Shown: piece by piece, positions 53,206 to 63,081 of the stretch
Layout of the letters: every line of letters begins with the position of its first letter
Numbering within the stretch: the stretch's first letter is position 1
Source of the DNA: an uncultured Carboxylicivirga sp.
GTDB taxonomy: Bacteria; Bacteroidota; Bacteroidia; Bacteroidales; Marinilabiliaceae
Direction of reading: 5' to 3'
Assembly (NCBI RefSeq): GCF_963674565.1
Contig: NZ_OY771430.1
Span: forward strand, 5,084,001 to 5,148,000
Length of the DNA stretch: 64,000 nt
Notes under the pieces: model-generated
Seen by the model: only the letters and a program-made list of their open reading frames with translations
The model's database searches: none
What the model was told of the DNA's origin: nothing
Made by a program: the position numbers and the translations under genes

Positions 53206-53565
53206 ATGGATCTGACAGGTCAATGGCGTTTTTTTGAACAGTTTGAAGCAGGTTTTGATATGGGTTATGCGCTGTTGAAGCAGGTGGGTTCTGTTATTAC
53301 AGGCAATTTGGTTTATACAGAGTATATTTATGAAGAAGAACCATTCTTGATTGATATAGAAGTGGTTGGTGAGATTGAAGATGATCGGTTGCTTCTAAAA
53401 GGAGTTTCTTACCTCGTTCTGGAAAGTTCTTTTGAGTTTGAGTATTGTTTGGATGACAGAATTGCAGAGTTAGATGATCCGGATAGAATTGAAGGTCACA
53501 GTGTTGATGATCAAAATCTGGAAGGTCGTTTTGTCCTGCGACGATTGGAAGTAAAACAATCTTAA
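53206..53565 (+). CDS. small acidic hypothetical protein
   Basis: The 119-residue protein begins MDLTGQWRFFEQFEAGFDMG. It is acidic and appears beta-stranded, with no signal or membrane helix. The repeated GNLVYTEYIY, VVGEIEDDRLLLKG and GRFVLRRLEV strands suggest a small lipocalin-like barrel of the kind seen in stand-alone Bacteroidota proteins. The function and family are unknown. It has its own transcript start, since a terminator lies 16 bp upstream. Confidence 0.65.
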   Translation: MDLTGQWRFFEQFEAGFDMGYALLKQVGSVITGNLVYTEYIYEEEPFLIDIEVVGEIEDDRLLLKGVSYLVLESSFEFEYCLDDRIAELDDPDRIEGHSVDDQNLEGRFVLRRLEVKQS

Positions 53566-53843
53566 CCTTTTAAATACATTTATACGGAAATTGAGTTACA
53601 CTTAGTTGACTAACATTTATTTCGCGTTGATGAAGTGATATAATTATTACACTAAAACTCAAACTAATTTCTTTGTTAATTCGTATAAACTTATGTATGT
53701 GCTCAAAAAAGGGTTTTACCTTTTATTCTTACCGTTTTATTTATCATAGCCAAAACTCATCGAAAAAGTTCGGATGTGAGTCTTCCTCAGCCAACTGCGG
53801 CCATTGTACTTAAAAACTTTTGTAACTACTAAAGTTTTGAATT

Positions 53844-54650
53844 ATGAAAAGGATCTTATTATTGACCGACTTTTCAGATACAGCCAGGAATGCCGCTATA
53901 TATGCTCTCAAGATGTTTGAAAACGAAAAAGTTTATTTCGACTTATTAAATGCATATGATCTTGAGTTCAGCGGTAGCCCATATATTATGCAAGTAAAAG
54001 AAGAGTTGGCACAGGAAAGTCTGAAAGGCTTAAAAAATGAATTGTCTGTTTTACACAGGCGCTTTCCAAATGCACGGATTGAACTAGCTTCACGCTTTGG
54101 CTCTCTGCTAGATGTTGTGAAAAATGAAGTTTCAGATTTTAAACCGGAACTTATTGTTTTGGGTTGTAGAGGAGAAACGGCTCTTGAAAATTTCCTTCTC
54201 GGTAGTAATGCTTATGAGGTAGTGAAAAATGTTCAGGCTGCCATGTTGGTTGTGCCTAAGCATGCCAAGTTTAAAAAGCCTGAGAATATTGTTTTTGCAA
54301 CCGATTTAAAGGATGTGAAGTTAGATAACGTGGTTGAACCATTAAGAGATTTAGCTCAGCATTTTGATGCTGGTATCAGCTTCGTTAATGTGTTGGAAGA
54401 TGATTACGTTAATCGTATTGATGCTGAAGAGAAAATTGCTGCTCATTTCGAAGGTCTTGATTTAAACTTTAATTTTATTGAAGGGGAAAATATCAGTAAA
54501 GGAATTTTGAAGTTTATGGATGAACACGGTTGCGATATGGTCACCTTGATTCGTCATAATGAAAGCTTTTTTGATCGTTTGTTTCACCCAAGCACAACAA
54601 GGCAGATGGTGTTGCATCCAGAGCATCCAATGCTTATCCTTCATGATTAG
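53844..54650 (+). CDS. tandem universal stress protein (UspA family)
   Basis: The 268-residue protein holds two Usp domains (about 1-140 and 145-268). The first has the ATP-binding signature G-2x-G-9x-GS in VLGCRGETALENFLLGS; the second lacks the complete motif. Usp proteins are cytoplasmic and respond to starvation or oxidative stress; binding partners are unknown. A 278-bp non-coding stretch without an evident gene precedes it. It ends at a strong terminator shared with the convergent transporter gene. Confidence 0.9.
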   Translation: MKRILLLTDFSDTARNAAIYALKMFENEKVYFDLLNAYDLEFSGSPYIMQVKEELAQESLKGLKNELSVLHRRFPNARIELASRFGSLLDVVKNEVSDFKPELIVLGCRGETALENFLLGSNAYEVVKNVQAAMLVVPKHAKFKKPENIVFATDLKDVKLDNVVEPLRDLAQHFDAGISFVNVLEDDYVNRIDAEEKIAAHFEGLDLNFNFIEGENISKGILKFMDEHGCDMVTLIRHNESFFDRLFHPSTTRQMVLHPEHPMLILHD

Positions 54651-54654
54651 GAAT

Positions 54655-54681
54655 AAAAAAGAGGCCGCCGGCCTCTTTTTT
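54655..54681. terminator. bidirectional terminator between usp and the first POT transporter
   Basis: AAAAAAGAGGCC (54655-54666) pairs perfectly with GGCCTCTTTTTT (54670-54681). T runs exist in both directions, serving both convergent genes. Confidence 0.95.
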
Positions 54682-54689
54682 ATGATATT

Positions 54690-56402
54690 CTAATTGACAT
54701 ATTCGTTATAAACCCTCTTAAGCCATGGCATTAAAATAAGTATGATTATAAATGCACCAGCTGTTAGTAAAGCGTTGGTCAGGAAGAAATATGATTTTTT
54801 TTCAAATACGTCCCAAAGTCCTGAAAGTACACCTGAGAGTTTATTTCCAATTGCAGTGGACAGAAACCATCCTCCCATCATCAAAGCTGCAATACGCTTG
54901 GGTGCTAATTTTGAAACCAGGGATAAACCCATTGGACTAAGGCAGAGTTCTCCTATGGTAATTACACCATAGACTCCAAATAACCAGGCAACAGAGGCTT
55001 TGCTGATGCCGTTGCCGGAAGCTATAGCAGCCCATACCATCACCAACCAAGATAACGCTGAGATTAACATACCCCATGCAATTTTTCCGGGAGTGGTAGG
55101 TTCTTTTTTGCGCCGTCTTAAAAATCCAAAGAACATGACAACTAATGGAGTTAGTACCACTACAAAAAACGGGTTAATGGAAGCCTGGAGTTCTGTAGGC
55201 CATAAGTTGATCTTTCCATATTTGGGGAGTTCTTGTTTTGGAACCCTATTCCAATCTTCGTCATTTACATCTCCGGGTTTGCCATCAATATTTCCTACAG
55301 GTAAATCTTTAGTGTAATTATCAAAATATGGATTTGGCCCTGTTTTACTTCCTAAATCCTCTCCATGTAATCCTTGCAGTTGTATGGTTCGTGGTACAGT
55401 TGATACTTCTTCAGCCTTGGCAACAGTATTTATGACTGATTCGGTTATGCCTTTAACCTCGCGTGAAGTGTTATTTTTTGCCCAATAGGTAAGAGCCGAT
55501 CCATTTTGATGAAATACAGCCCAGAATATGATTACTACTCCAAATACAGCAAGCAAAGCTGCAATGGGTTCGCGCTCAGTTTTTTTGTCAGCTGATTTCC
55601 AGGTAGTAAAAAAGAATAAAATAACTGGTATGCAGAAGAAAATGAAAGCATCAGTTGAATCAGATCCGAAGATATTGTTCGGAATAAACCATCCTAATGC
55701 AGCAGCTGCAAAAGCTGGCAGGAATAATACACCAAAGATTCTTGCCATTGAGATATCATTCGGACGTTTAGGCGATATTTTATCCGCTTCTTTTATTTCA
55801 GGAACTCTTGCTAGACCAATCATGAACCAGATGACTCCGATGATCATACCGATACCGGCAGCAGCAAATGCCCATCCCCAACCATAGGTGAGCCGCAGAT
55901 ATGCAGCAACGAAATTACAGACAAAGGCACCAATGTTTATACCCATATAGAAGATATTGTATCCTGAGTCTTTTAACGATTCGTATTCAGGTCTTTCGTA
56001 TAATTTTCCGAGAAGAACTGATACATTAGGTTTGAACATTCCATTACCAAGTATAATTAGTAAGAGTGCAATATAAAAGGCTATCATTGAGTTTGGGATT
56101 GATAATCCAATGTAGCCAGCAGCCATCAATACACCACCAATTAAAATAGACTTTCGATACCCGATAAATCGGTCTGCGATCAGCCCTCCGAAGAAAGGAG
56201 TCAGATACACTAATGCAAGGTATGTGCCATAAATATCTGCAGCATACATGTTTGTGAATCCTAATCCGGCAAATTCGGATGAAGTTGGCTCAATCATGTA
56301 TAAACTAAAAATGCCAAGCATGAGGTAATATCCAAAACGTTCCCACATTTCGGTAAAGAAGAGAATCATTAACCCCTTGGGGTGCTTTTGGTTCTTTGCC
56401 AT
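54690..56402 (-). CDS. POT/PTR-family peptide transporter (long form)
   Basis: The 570-residue carrier has about 12-14 membrane helices. Family signatures are FTEMWERFGYYLML (ExxERFxYY), the cytoplasmic loop GGLIADRFIGYRKSILIGG and FYMGINIGAF. A hydrophilic insert of about 100 residues (near 330-425) separates later helices. The neighbouring paralogue lacks it, so it may be an exposed periplasmic or cytoplasmic domain. The family imports di- and tripeptides driven by protons. It is transcribed on its own, away from the second copy. Confidence 0.9.
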   Translation of the reverse strand: MAKNQKHPKGLMILFFTEMWERFGYYLMLGIFSLYMIEPTSSEFAGLGFTNMYAADIYGTYLALVYLTPFFGGLIADRFIGYRKSILIGGVLMAAGYIGLSIPNSMIAFYIALLLIILGNGMFKPNVSVLLGKLYERPEYESLKDSGYNIFYMGINIGAFVCNFVAAYLRLTYGWGWAFAAAGIGMIIGVIWFMIGLARVPEIKEADKISPKRPNDISMARIFGVLFLPAFAAAALGWFIPNNIFGSDSTDAFIFFCIPVILFFFTTWKSADKKTEREPIAALLAVFGVVIIFWAVFHQNGSALTYWAKNNTSREVKGITESVINTVAKAEEVSTVPRTIQLQGLHGEDLGSKTGPNPYFDNYTKDLPVGNIDGKPGDVNDEDWNRVPKQELPKYGKINLWPTELQASINPFFVVVLTPLVVMFFGFLRRRKKEPTTPGKIAWGMLISALSWLVMVWAAIASGNGISKASVAWLFGVYGVITIGELCLSPMGLSLVSKLAPKRIAALMMGGWFLSTAIGNKLSGVLSGLWDVFEKKSYFFLTNALLTAGAFIIILILMPWLKRVYNEYVN

Positions 56403-56525
56403 AAGTTTAAGTTTTTTAGACGAGATGTTATCTTTTTAAAGTTAGACTATGTCAAACGGAAAAAGTATGATATTTAGCATCTTAACCAAGATTGCATTTT
56501 ACATACCTGATGAAAAGATATAAAA

Positions 56526-56556
56526 AAAGCCGGTTTGAATGCTACAAACCGGCTTT
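56526..56556 (-). terminator. terminator after the second POT transporter
   Basis: AAAGCCGGTTT (56526-56536) pairs perfectly with AAACCGGCTTT (56546-56556). On the minus strand a run of T follows, ending the transcript of the 502-residue transporter. Confidence 0.88.
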
Positions 56557-56573
56557 AAATATATTACAATCGA

Positions 56574-58082
56574 TTATTTAATACCATGCATCATCCTCTT
56601 TAACCAAGGAGATAAAGCAAAAAGAATAAGACCTGCAATGAATGATTGAATGGCAATAAACCAGAAAACAGGAATACTAGTATCAAGTACCGATTCTAAT
56701 TTAAGAGAAATAGCTTTCATCTGAGAAGCAACAAAGTTACCAGCTGCAAAACTACCCATCCAAACACCCATCATCGTAGATACAAGTTTGGTGGGGGAAA
56801 GTTTGGTAACCATAGAAAGGCCAATAGGAGATAAGCAAAGTTCCCCAAATGTGTGAATCATAAATACCATAACTAACCAGATTGGACTCACCAGATGGCT
56901 CTCAGCTCGTTCTGAGGCAATTGCCATTACAACAAATCCTAATCCTAATAGGATCATTCCCCAAACAAATTTCATTGGAGTATTTGGGTTAAGTTTTACT
57001 CTGTCCAATCTTGACCAGAGGATCGTGAATAAAGGCGCAAATACAACAATAAATACTGCATTTACACTTTGGAACCATGTGGCAGGTATTTCAAATGAGC
57101 CAATCATACGATTGGTATTGTCTCGGGCGAAAATGCTAAACGTTGTTCCGGCTTGCTCAAATCCTGCCCAGAAGAAGATGTTGAATAAAGCCAATACGAT
57201 GATTACGCTTACCCGGCTCCATTCAGTTTTTCCATTGGTTCCGTTTACAATATTTAAGGTTAGGTAGATTAAGCCACCTACAGCAGCGATTCCGATAATC
57301 CAACTTGAAGCAGCTTCAGGTAATATGCTCCAACCCATAATAAAAGCGAATACCCCACCTACTATAGATCCAACATAAATAAGAATACTTACCCAATCTT
57401 TTGCAATTAAACGAATACGTTCTTTTTTAACTGCAGGAGGCATTCCAATTGGTCCTAATGTATGACTTCTTAAATAAAACCAGACAGTACCGATAATCAT
57501 TCCAATACCTGCAGCCATGAAACCATATTGCCAGGCAACTTGCTCTCCAAGTTTACCTGCAATAAGAGGTGAAATACCTGCACCTATGTTAATACCCATG
57601 TAAAATATGGTAAAGCCACCGTCTTTTCTCGGATCTGCATTGTCATATAACTCTCCAACCATTGTGGAAATGTTGGGTTTAAAAAATCCGTTTCCTAGAA
57701 TAAGAACACCTAATCCAATATAGAAAATCATCTGGCGAGCTTCAAGGTTCTGTGAAACAGACATTGCACTATATGATAATAGTAATTGTCCAATAGCCAT
57801 TGTTAGTCCACCTATATAAATAGCCTTTCTTTGACCTAATACTTTATCAGCAAGCATCCCTCCAATTATAGGAGTTACATAAACCAAACCGGTAAAAATA
57901 CCATAGATGGTAAATGCATCAAGTTCTTCCATCCCGAAACCACCTTCAATCAATGTATCTGTTAAGAAATACACCAAAAGGGCTCTCATACCATAATAAC
58001 TAAAACGCTCCCACATCTCTGTGGCAAAAAGAGAAGACAATCCTAACGGGTGTCCAAAAAATGCTCTATCTTTATTACTCAT
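56574..58082 (-). CDS. POT/PTR-family peptide transporter (standard form)
   Basis: The 502-residue transporter carries FATEMWERFSYYGMRALLVY (ExxERFxYYG), GGMLADKVLGQRKAIYIGG and FYMGINIGAG. It resembles the long-form gene next to it over its full length apart from the missing insert, so the two probably arose by tandem duplication. Proton-driven import of short peptides is the family role; differing specificity is likely but unknown. A terminator separates the two. Confidence 0.92.
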   Translation of the reverse strand: MSNKDRAFFGHPLGLSSLFATEMWERFSYYGMRALLVYFLTDTLIEGGFGMEELDAFTIYGIFTGLVYVTPIIGGMLADKVLGQRKAIYIGGLTMAIGQLLLSYSAMSVSQNLEARQMIFYIGLGVLILGNGFFKPNISTMVGELYDNADPRKDGGFTIFYMGINIGAGISPLIAGKLGEQVAWQYGFMAAGIGMIIGTVWFYLRSHTLGPIGMPPAVKKERIRLIAKDWVSILIYVGSIVGGVFAFIMGWSILPEAASSWIIGIAAVGGLIYLTLNIVNGTNGKTEWSRVSVIIVLALFNIFFWAGFEQAGTTFSIFARDNTNRMIGSFEIPATWFQSVNAVFIVVFAPLFTILWSRLDRVKLNPNTPMKFVWGMILLGLGFVVMAIASERAESHLVSPIWLVMVFMIHTFGELCLSPIGLSMVTKLSPTKLVSTMMGVWMGSFAAGNFVASQMKAISLKLESVLDTSIPVFWFIAIQSFIAGLILFALSPWLKRMMHGIK

Positions 58083-58221
58083 GTTATTTAATTTGATGAC
58101 AATTTTATTTGGTTTAATTTTTTTTCAAAACCTACGAATTGGCAAATTTAGTTATTAATATCATTTTAAATGATGTGTTTTCTCATTGTATTAGGTTTTT
58201 AATTGGATTTCGGTGTAAAAT

Positions 58222-59760
58222 ATGATAAAAATTTTAAACTCACTACAAATAAAAGGGGTTGATAATGCAACAATTCAGAATGAACCTATTGAATCGATTG
58301 ATTTGATGGAAAGAGCTTCCAGGGATTTTTATAATAGGTTTGTAAAGTTGTGTGCAAAAAATCCGGTGGTGATTTTGGCAGGGCCAGGAAATAATGGAGG
58401 TGATGCATTAGCTGTTGCTCGAATGTTATTAGAAGACAAGCGTAAAGTTCGAGTAATAGTTTTTAAAGGTCAGGATAATAAACTCACAGAAGAAGCCAGT
58501 ATTAATTTGAATCGTTTATTGCAAAACTATTCAGATGTCATTGCAGAGGCTGATGAGCAGGTAAGATTGAATATCACTTCTGAAGAATGGATCATAGATG
58601 GCTTATTTGGCAGTGGATTGAATAAACCAGTCACAGGAGTTTATGCTGAAGCTATAAATGAGATAAACAGTACAAATAATTCTGTGGTATCCATAGATGT
58701 GCCATCAGGTTTATATTGTGAGAATAATTCAGCTGAGAATTTGCAGACTTGCGTTAAAGCTTCTTATACAATTACTTTTCAAATACCAAAGCTGGCTTTT
58801 TTCTTCTCAGACAGTGAAGCGTATGTAGGTAATTGGGAGGTGGTTGATATAGGTTTAGATAAGAAAGCTATCAGCGATTCAGATACTACTTATTTTTTGA
58901 CGGAAGAATCAGACATTAGCCGACTATTAAAAAAGAGAAACCGATTTGATCATAAAGGAAAATTTGGGCATGCCTTATTGATGTCTGGTTCATATGGTAA
59001 AATGGGCGCTGCAGTTTTGGCATCAAAAGCATGCATGAAAACGGGAGTTGGTTTATTAACGACTCACGTCCCTCGATTGGGCTATAATATTATTCAAACT
59101 GCTGTTCCTGAGGCTATGGCTAGTATTGATCGATCTGATATTTTGATTTCAGAGCATCCTTTATTGGAAGATTTTGATGCAATAGGGATTGGTCCGGGCA
59201 TTGGAATTAAACCCAATACGGAAACTGCTCTGTTTGAACTGATGCAACAAGTGAACAATAAGCCATTGGTGCTTGATGCAGATGCTATTAATATTTTAAG
59301 TAAAGATCAAAGATGTTATAATGTTATTCCAGAGAATTCAATTCTTACTCCACATCCGGGCGAATTAGATCGTTTGGTTGGGACGTCTGCAAATGCCTAT
59401 GAACGGTTACAAAAAGCAATTGAATTTGCTAAGGAAAAGCACGTTGTTCTAATTCTAAAGGGTGCTAATACTGCCGTTATTAATGTTGATGGAGTTTGTT
59501 GGTTTAACTCTACGGGTAATGCGGGGATGGCTACTGCTGGTAGTGGTGATGTATTAACAGGCATTGTTCTGTCATTCCTGGCTCAGGGTTATATGCCTTT
59601 TGATGCAGCTCGTCTGGCTGTTTATGTGCATGGATTATCAGCAGATGAATTTATTGTGTCAGCATCCATGGAATCATTGACTGCAAGTGATATAATTAAC
59701 TGCTTAGACAAGGCTTTTAACCGATTAAAGACAAAATTAAAATCCTGTCTATATATTTAA
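58222..59760 (+). CDS. nnr: bifunctional NAD(P)H-hydrate epimerase/dehydratase
   Basis: The 512-residue protein fuses two domains. The epimerase (about 1-215) has AGPGNNGGDALAVARML, GLFGSGLNKPVTG and VSIDVPSGL. The ADP-dependent dehydratase (about 230-505) has KGKFGHALLMSGSYGKMGAA, AIGIGPGIG, LTPHPGELDRLVG and the nucleotide-binding NAGMATAGSGDVLTGIV. Together they repair hydrated NADH and NADPH in the cytoplasm. Length and order are standard for a bacterial Nnr. Confidence 0.96.
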   Translation: MIKILNSLQIKGVDNATIQNEPIESIDLMERASRDFYNRFVKLCAKNPVVILAGPGNNGGDALAVARMLLEDKRKVRVIVFKGQDNKLTEEASINLNRLLQNYSDVIAEADEQVRLNITSEEWIIDGLFGSGLNKPVTGVYAEAINEINSTNNSVVSIDVPSGLYCENNSAENLQTCVKASYTITFQIPKLAFFFSDSEAYVGNWEVVDIGLDKKAISDSDTTYFLTEESDISRLLKKRNRFDHKGKFGHALLMSGSYGKMGAAVLASKACMKTGVGLLTTHVPRLGYNIIQTAVPEAMASIDRSDILISEHPLLEDFDAIGIGPGIGIKPNTETALFELMQQVNNKPLVLDADAINILSKDQRCYNVIPENSILTPHPGELDRLVGTSANAYERLQKAIEFAKEKHVVLILKGANTAVINVDGVCWFNSTGNAGMATAGSGDVLTGIVLSFLAQGYMPFDAARLAVYVHGLSADEFIVSASMESLTASDIINCLDKAFNRLKTKLKSCLYI

Positions 59761-59881
59761 AAGGTCCATTTGCAGGTCGTTGGTCGACCTTGGTGTTTCA
59801 CTTTTTTACTTTACCTTTGATGTTTGCGACTTTACCCTAATGTGAAATCAGAATATACACTGTTTTGAAAATTATTGAAGA

Positions 59882-60988
59882 ATGAAGAAGTTTTTGTATG
59901 CACTTTCAACAATAGCTTTGCTGGCGTCCTGTTCAGGAGAGAAAATGATACCCTCTAAAGTAAATGTGAAGGCTGTTTCAACAATGCAAAATGCAGCATC
60001 AAATGCAATTGTTTATAGTTTACCAACAACTCATTTGAAAATTGCTGTTTCTGTTGAGAAGACAATTTATAAAGTAGGTCCATTTTACAGGTATTCTCAA
60101 AAGATGTTAAATGTAACCGATGTAATAACTGAAGATAAGGTTGAATGGAAAATTAAGAGTGTTGATATTTCGACCTATGGTTTGCCTGATGCATCAAAAA
60201 GGTTTGCGATCAGTTATGAAGGTAACAATGTGGCTCCTCTATTGAATATTTCAAATGATGGGGTTCTTTATGGAATTAATTCAGATGATCAGTTGGATAA
60301 TTTTCAATCATTGAAAGATTATACCTACAAACCACTTCCGGAAATGGAAGATGTAAACTTTAATGAAGTTGCAATGTTAGAAAAACAGCTGGAAAAAACA
60401 TCAACAGCTGCTATGGCTCAGGAAGCTGCTAACTTTATTTACAAAATTCGCAAAAGACGTTTTAAAGTATTGGCAAGCGATTTTGAGCAATTGCCTCCTG
60501 ATGGACAGGCTTATGAAGTTATGATGAAAGAGTTGAATGATTTGGAAAAATCTTTTTTAGAACTCTTTGTTGGGAAAAAAGTGAGTATGATAGAAATTAA
60601 AGTATTTGATCTGGAACCTAATAGTTTAAGTGCTGAAAGTGATGTGTTGTTTCGCTTTTCAACAGTAAAAGGTATAGTTGATAAGATGGACGTAAGCGGA
60701 ACGCCTGTTTATATCGAGATTAAAGGATTGGAGCAATCTAAATTACCTGATGCACCAATGCCGGTATCAAAAGAAGAGGTTCGCAACGGTTTGTTTTATT
60801 GTCAGCCTGGAAAGGTAAATGTTAAACTAATTGATCGTAACCAGTTAATTAAACAACAAGAAGTTTACTTAGGACAATATGGTCAGCTTGTAAGTTTACC
60901 TTCTTCAATCTTAGAGGAAGAAAATGTTTCGATCCGTTTGGATGAAAAGACTGGAGCCCTAAAATCAATAAAACGCAGTATGAAATAA
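59882..60988 (+). CDS. DUF4831-family lipoprotein
   Basis: The 368-residue protein has a lipobox at ALLASC with the acylated cysteine C17, so it should be a lipoprotein of the outer or inner membrane. The body contains YSLPTTHLKIAVSVEKTIYK and GPFYRYSQKMLNV, the recognisable DUF4831 pattern of Bacteroidota, and is followed by beta and helical segments. Function is unknown. It lies between nnr and pepD on the same strand with normal gaps. Confidence 0.88.
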   Translation: MKKFLYALSTIALLASCSGEKMIPSKVNVKAVSTMQNAASNAIVYSLPTTHLKIAVSVEKTIYKVGPFYRYSQKMLNVTDVITEDKVEWKIKSVDISTYGLPDASKRFAISYEGNNVAPLLNISNDGVLYGINSDDQLDNFQSLKDYTYKPLPEMEDVNFNEVAMLEKQLEKTSTAAMAQEAANFIYKIRKRRFKVLASDFEQLPPDGQAYEVMMKELNDLEKSFLELFVGKKVSMIEIKVFDLEPNSLSAESDVLFRFSTVKGIVDKMDVSGTPVYIEIKGLEQSKLPDAPMPVSKEEVRNGLFYCQPGKVNVKLIDRNQLIKQQEVYLGQYGQLVSLPSSILEEENVSIRLDEKTGALKSIKRSMK

Positions 60989-61049
60989 GGAATGTTGTTT
61001 CCTTAATTTGAAATTATAAATAAATGTCCCCCTTATAATAAAGTTTGAT

Positions 61050-62510
61050 ATGAGTAACGAAATAGCAGGTTTAACTCCTAAAGGATTATGGGAGAGTTTT
61101 TATAAACTGACACAGATACCACGTCCTTCAAAGAAAGAAGGCAAGGCAATTGATTTTATAGAAAATTTTGGAAAGTCATTGGGATTGGAGACCATTCGTG
61201 ATGAAGTGGGTAACGTAATCATTCGTAAACCGGCTACCCCGGGGATGGAAGATAGAAAAGGAGTTGTTCTTCAGGGGCATATTGATATGGTTCCTCAAAA
61301 GAACAGCGATAAAAAACATGATTTCGAAAAAGATCCGATTGAGACATATATCGAGGATGGATGGGTTACAGCCAATGGAACAACATTGGGTGCTGACAAT
61401 GGTGTTGGTGTTGCTGCTGCAATGGCGGTACTTCAAGCTGCTGATATTGAACATGGACCTGTTGAAGCATTGATTACAATGGATGAGGAGGCTGGAATGA
61501 CTGGAGCAAATGCACTTAAGCCGGGTCTGCTTCAGGGTGATATTCTTTTGAATATGGATTCGGAAGATGAAGGTGAATTGTATGTAGGCTGCGCAGGAGG
61601 TACTAATGCAAGTGTCGAGTTCAAATATACAGAAGAGGATGTTACAGAAGGTTCTGTTGCATATAAACTGAGTTTAACTGGTTTAAAAGGTGGTCATTCT
61701 GGGCTTGATATTAATCGTGGTCGCGGTAATGCCAATAAGTTAATGTTTCGGTTTTTGAAATTTGCAGTTGCTAATTTGGATGCTCGACTGGCATCAATTG
61801 ATGGAGGTAGTTTGCGTAATGCGATTCCTCGTGAAGCGTTCGCTGTTATTACTCTGCCTTCTGAAAATGCTGATGAATTAATTGAATCCATTGAAGAATT
61901 TGAAGAAATTTTTGTTGAGGAATATAAAGGAGCAGAAACAACTATCTCGTTTACAGCTGAAGTAACCAGCCTTCCTAATGGAGTCATTCAGGAGTTAGTG
62001 CAGGATGACCTGATTAACGCTATTCAAGCATGTCCTAATGGTGTAATCCGCTTTAGTAATGATATGGAAGGATTAGTTGAGACATCAACCAATCTTGCTA
62101 TAGTAAAATCTACAAGCGGTTCCATTGAAGTTAAGTGTTTATTACGAAGTTCGGTCGATACAGCAAAGGAAGATCTGGAATCAACTATTGAAAGTACATT
62201 TAGGTTAGCAGGAGGAGAAGTAACTTTTGGTGGTCAGTATCCAGGTTGGAAACCAAATATGGATTCTCCTATACTAAGGACCATGCAAGAGGTTTATAAT
62301 AATATGTGGGGTAAGATTCCTGAAATTAAAGCTATACATGCTGGTTTGGAATGTGGAATATTAGGTAGTGCATATCCTCATTGGGATATGATATCTTTTG
62401 GTCCAACAATTCGATTTCCTCACTCTCCGGATGAAAAAGTAAATATTGAAACTGTTTCTCAATTCTGGGATTTTCTAATAGAGACATTAAAGAATATTCC
62501 CAAAAAATAA
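61050..62510 (+). CDS. pepD: aminoacyl-histidine dipeptidase (M20 family)
   Basis: The 486-residue zinc peptidase has the metal and catalytic residues in GHIDMVPQ (His, Asp), TLGADNGVG (Asp bridging the metals), TMDEEAGMTGA (catalytic Glu and Glu ligand), NMDSEDEG and AIHAGLECG (last His). A lid domain is inserted in the middle. PepD cleaves dipeptides such as Xaa-His and many others in the cytoplasm, complementing the peptide importers a few kilobases upstream. It is followed by a strong terminator. Confidence 0.95.
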   Translation: MSNEIAGLTPKGLWESFYKLTQIPRPSKKEGKAIDFIENFGKSLGLETIRDEVGNVIIRKPATPGMEDRKGVVLQGHIDMVPQKNSDKKHDFEKDPIETYIEDGWVTANGTTLGADNGVGVAAAMAVLQAADIEHGPVEALITMDEEAGMTGANALKPGLLQGDILLNMDSEDEGELYVGCAGGTNASVEFKYTEEDVTEGSVAYKLSLTGLKGGHSGLDINRGRGNANKLMFRFLKFAVANLDARLASIDGGSLRNAIPREAFAVITLPSENADELIESIEEFEEIFVEEYKGAETTISFTAEVTSLPNGVIQELVQDDLINAIQACPNGVIRFSNDMEGLVETSTNLAIVKSTSGSIEVKCLLRSSVDTAKEDLESTIESTFRLAGGEVTFGGQYPGWKPNMDSPILRTMQEVYNNMWGKIPEIKAIHAGLECGILGSAYPHWDMISFGPTIRFPHSPDEKVNIETVSQFWDFLIETLKNIPKK

Positions 62511-62532
62511 GTAAGATAAAATGATATGCCAA

Positions 62533-62563
62533 GCCCGATTACTTTTGTGATCGGGCATTTTTA
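62533..62563 (+). terminator. terminator after pepD
   Basis: GCCCGAT (62533-62539) pairs with ATCGGGC (62550-62556), followed by A and a T run. Confidence 0.85.
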
Positions 62564-63081
62564 TAAGATTATGGTATCACTATATACTAGATGTGATATA
62601 TCAGTTTGCTACACAAATCATTGTTATTGAGTTAAGTTTTGATAGTTTGTGGTTGTTCTAAGGCTTTATCTGTAAAAAAATATAGGGGTCAATTTATTAT
62701 TTTTCTTTTTAACATGTTTATAAGGCTATAAAATGGGGGTTGTAATACAAAAAACCTTTCTTATTAAAAAAGGTTTTATATTTGAATGAATGGTGTAAGT
62801 GTTAATAGTTTAATTTTTAAAATTTATTCTTTCTAATTTATTGAAAATGAGGAGACCAAATGGTCGGTTGTTAAAAATGATAACATATCTATATTTAACA
62901 ATCTGTCATTGAGAAACATGATAAAAATCATAAGATGATTGAATTTAGTTGTGTTTAGAGGTTTGACTAATGTAAGTGAAAGAAAAATATAAAGTTAAAA
63001 AATTTTAAAAATTAATACAGAATGTTATTTTTACGTTAGAATTGAATAATTGTCCTATTTATTAATTTAAACCTTTAGTCT
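62564..63081. other. non-coding leader region of the SusC-like gene
   Basis: No open frame of note is visible in about 518 bp. AAAACCTTT (62751-62759) and AAAGGTTTT (62769-62777) form an inverted repeat that runs into TATATTTG (62777-62784), a possible -7 box, so this could be an operator-promoter. If used, the transcript would have a leader of about 300 nt. Such long leaders are frequent upstream of Sus-like genes. Confidence 0.35.

Noticed and set aside
55528..55887. 119-codon plus-strand frame
   Set aside because: Antisense shadow of the peptide transporter gene.
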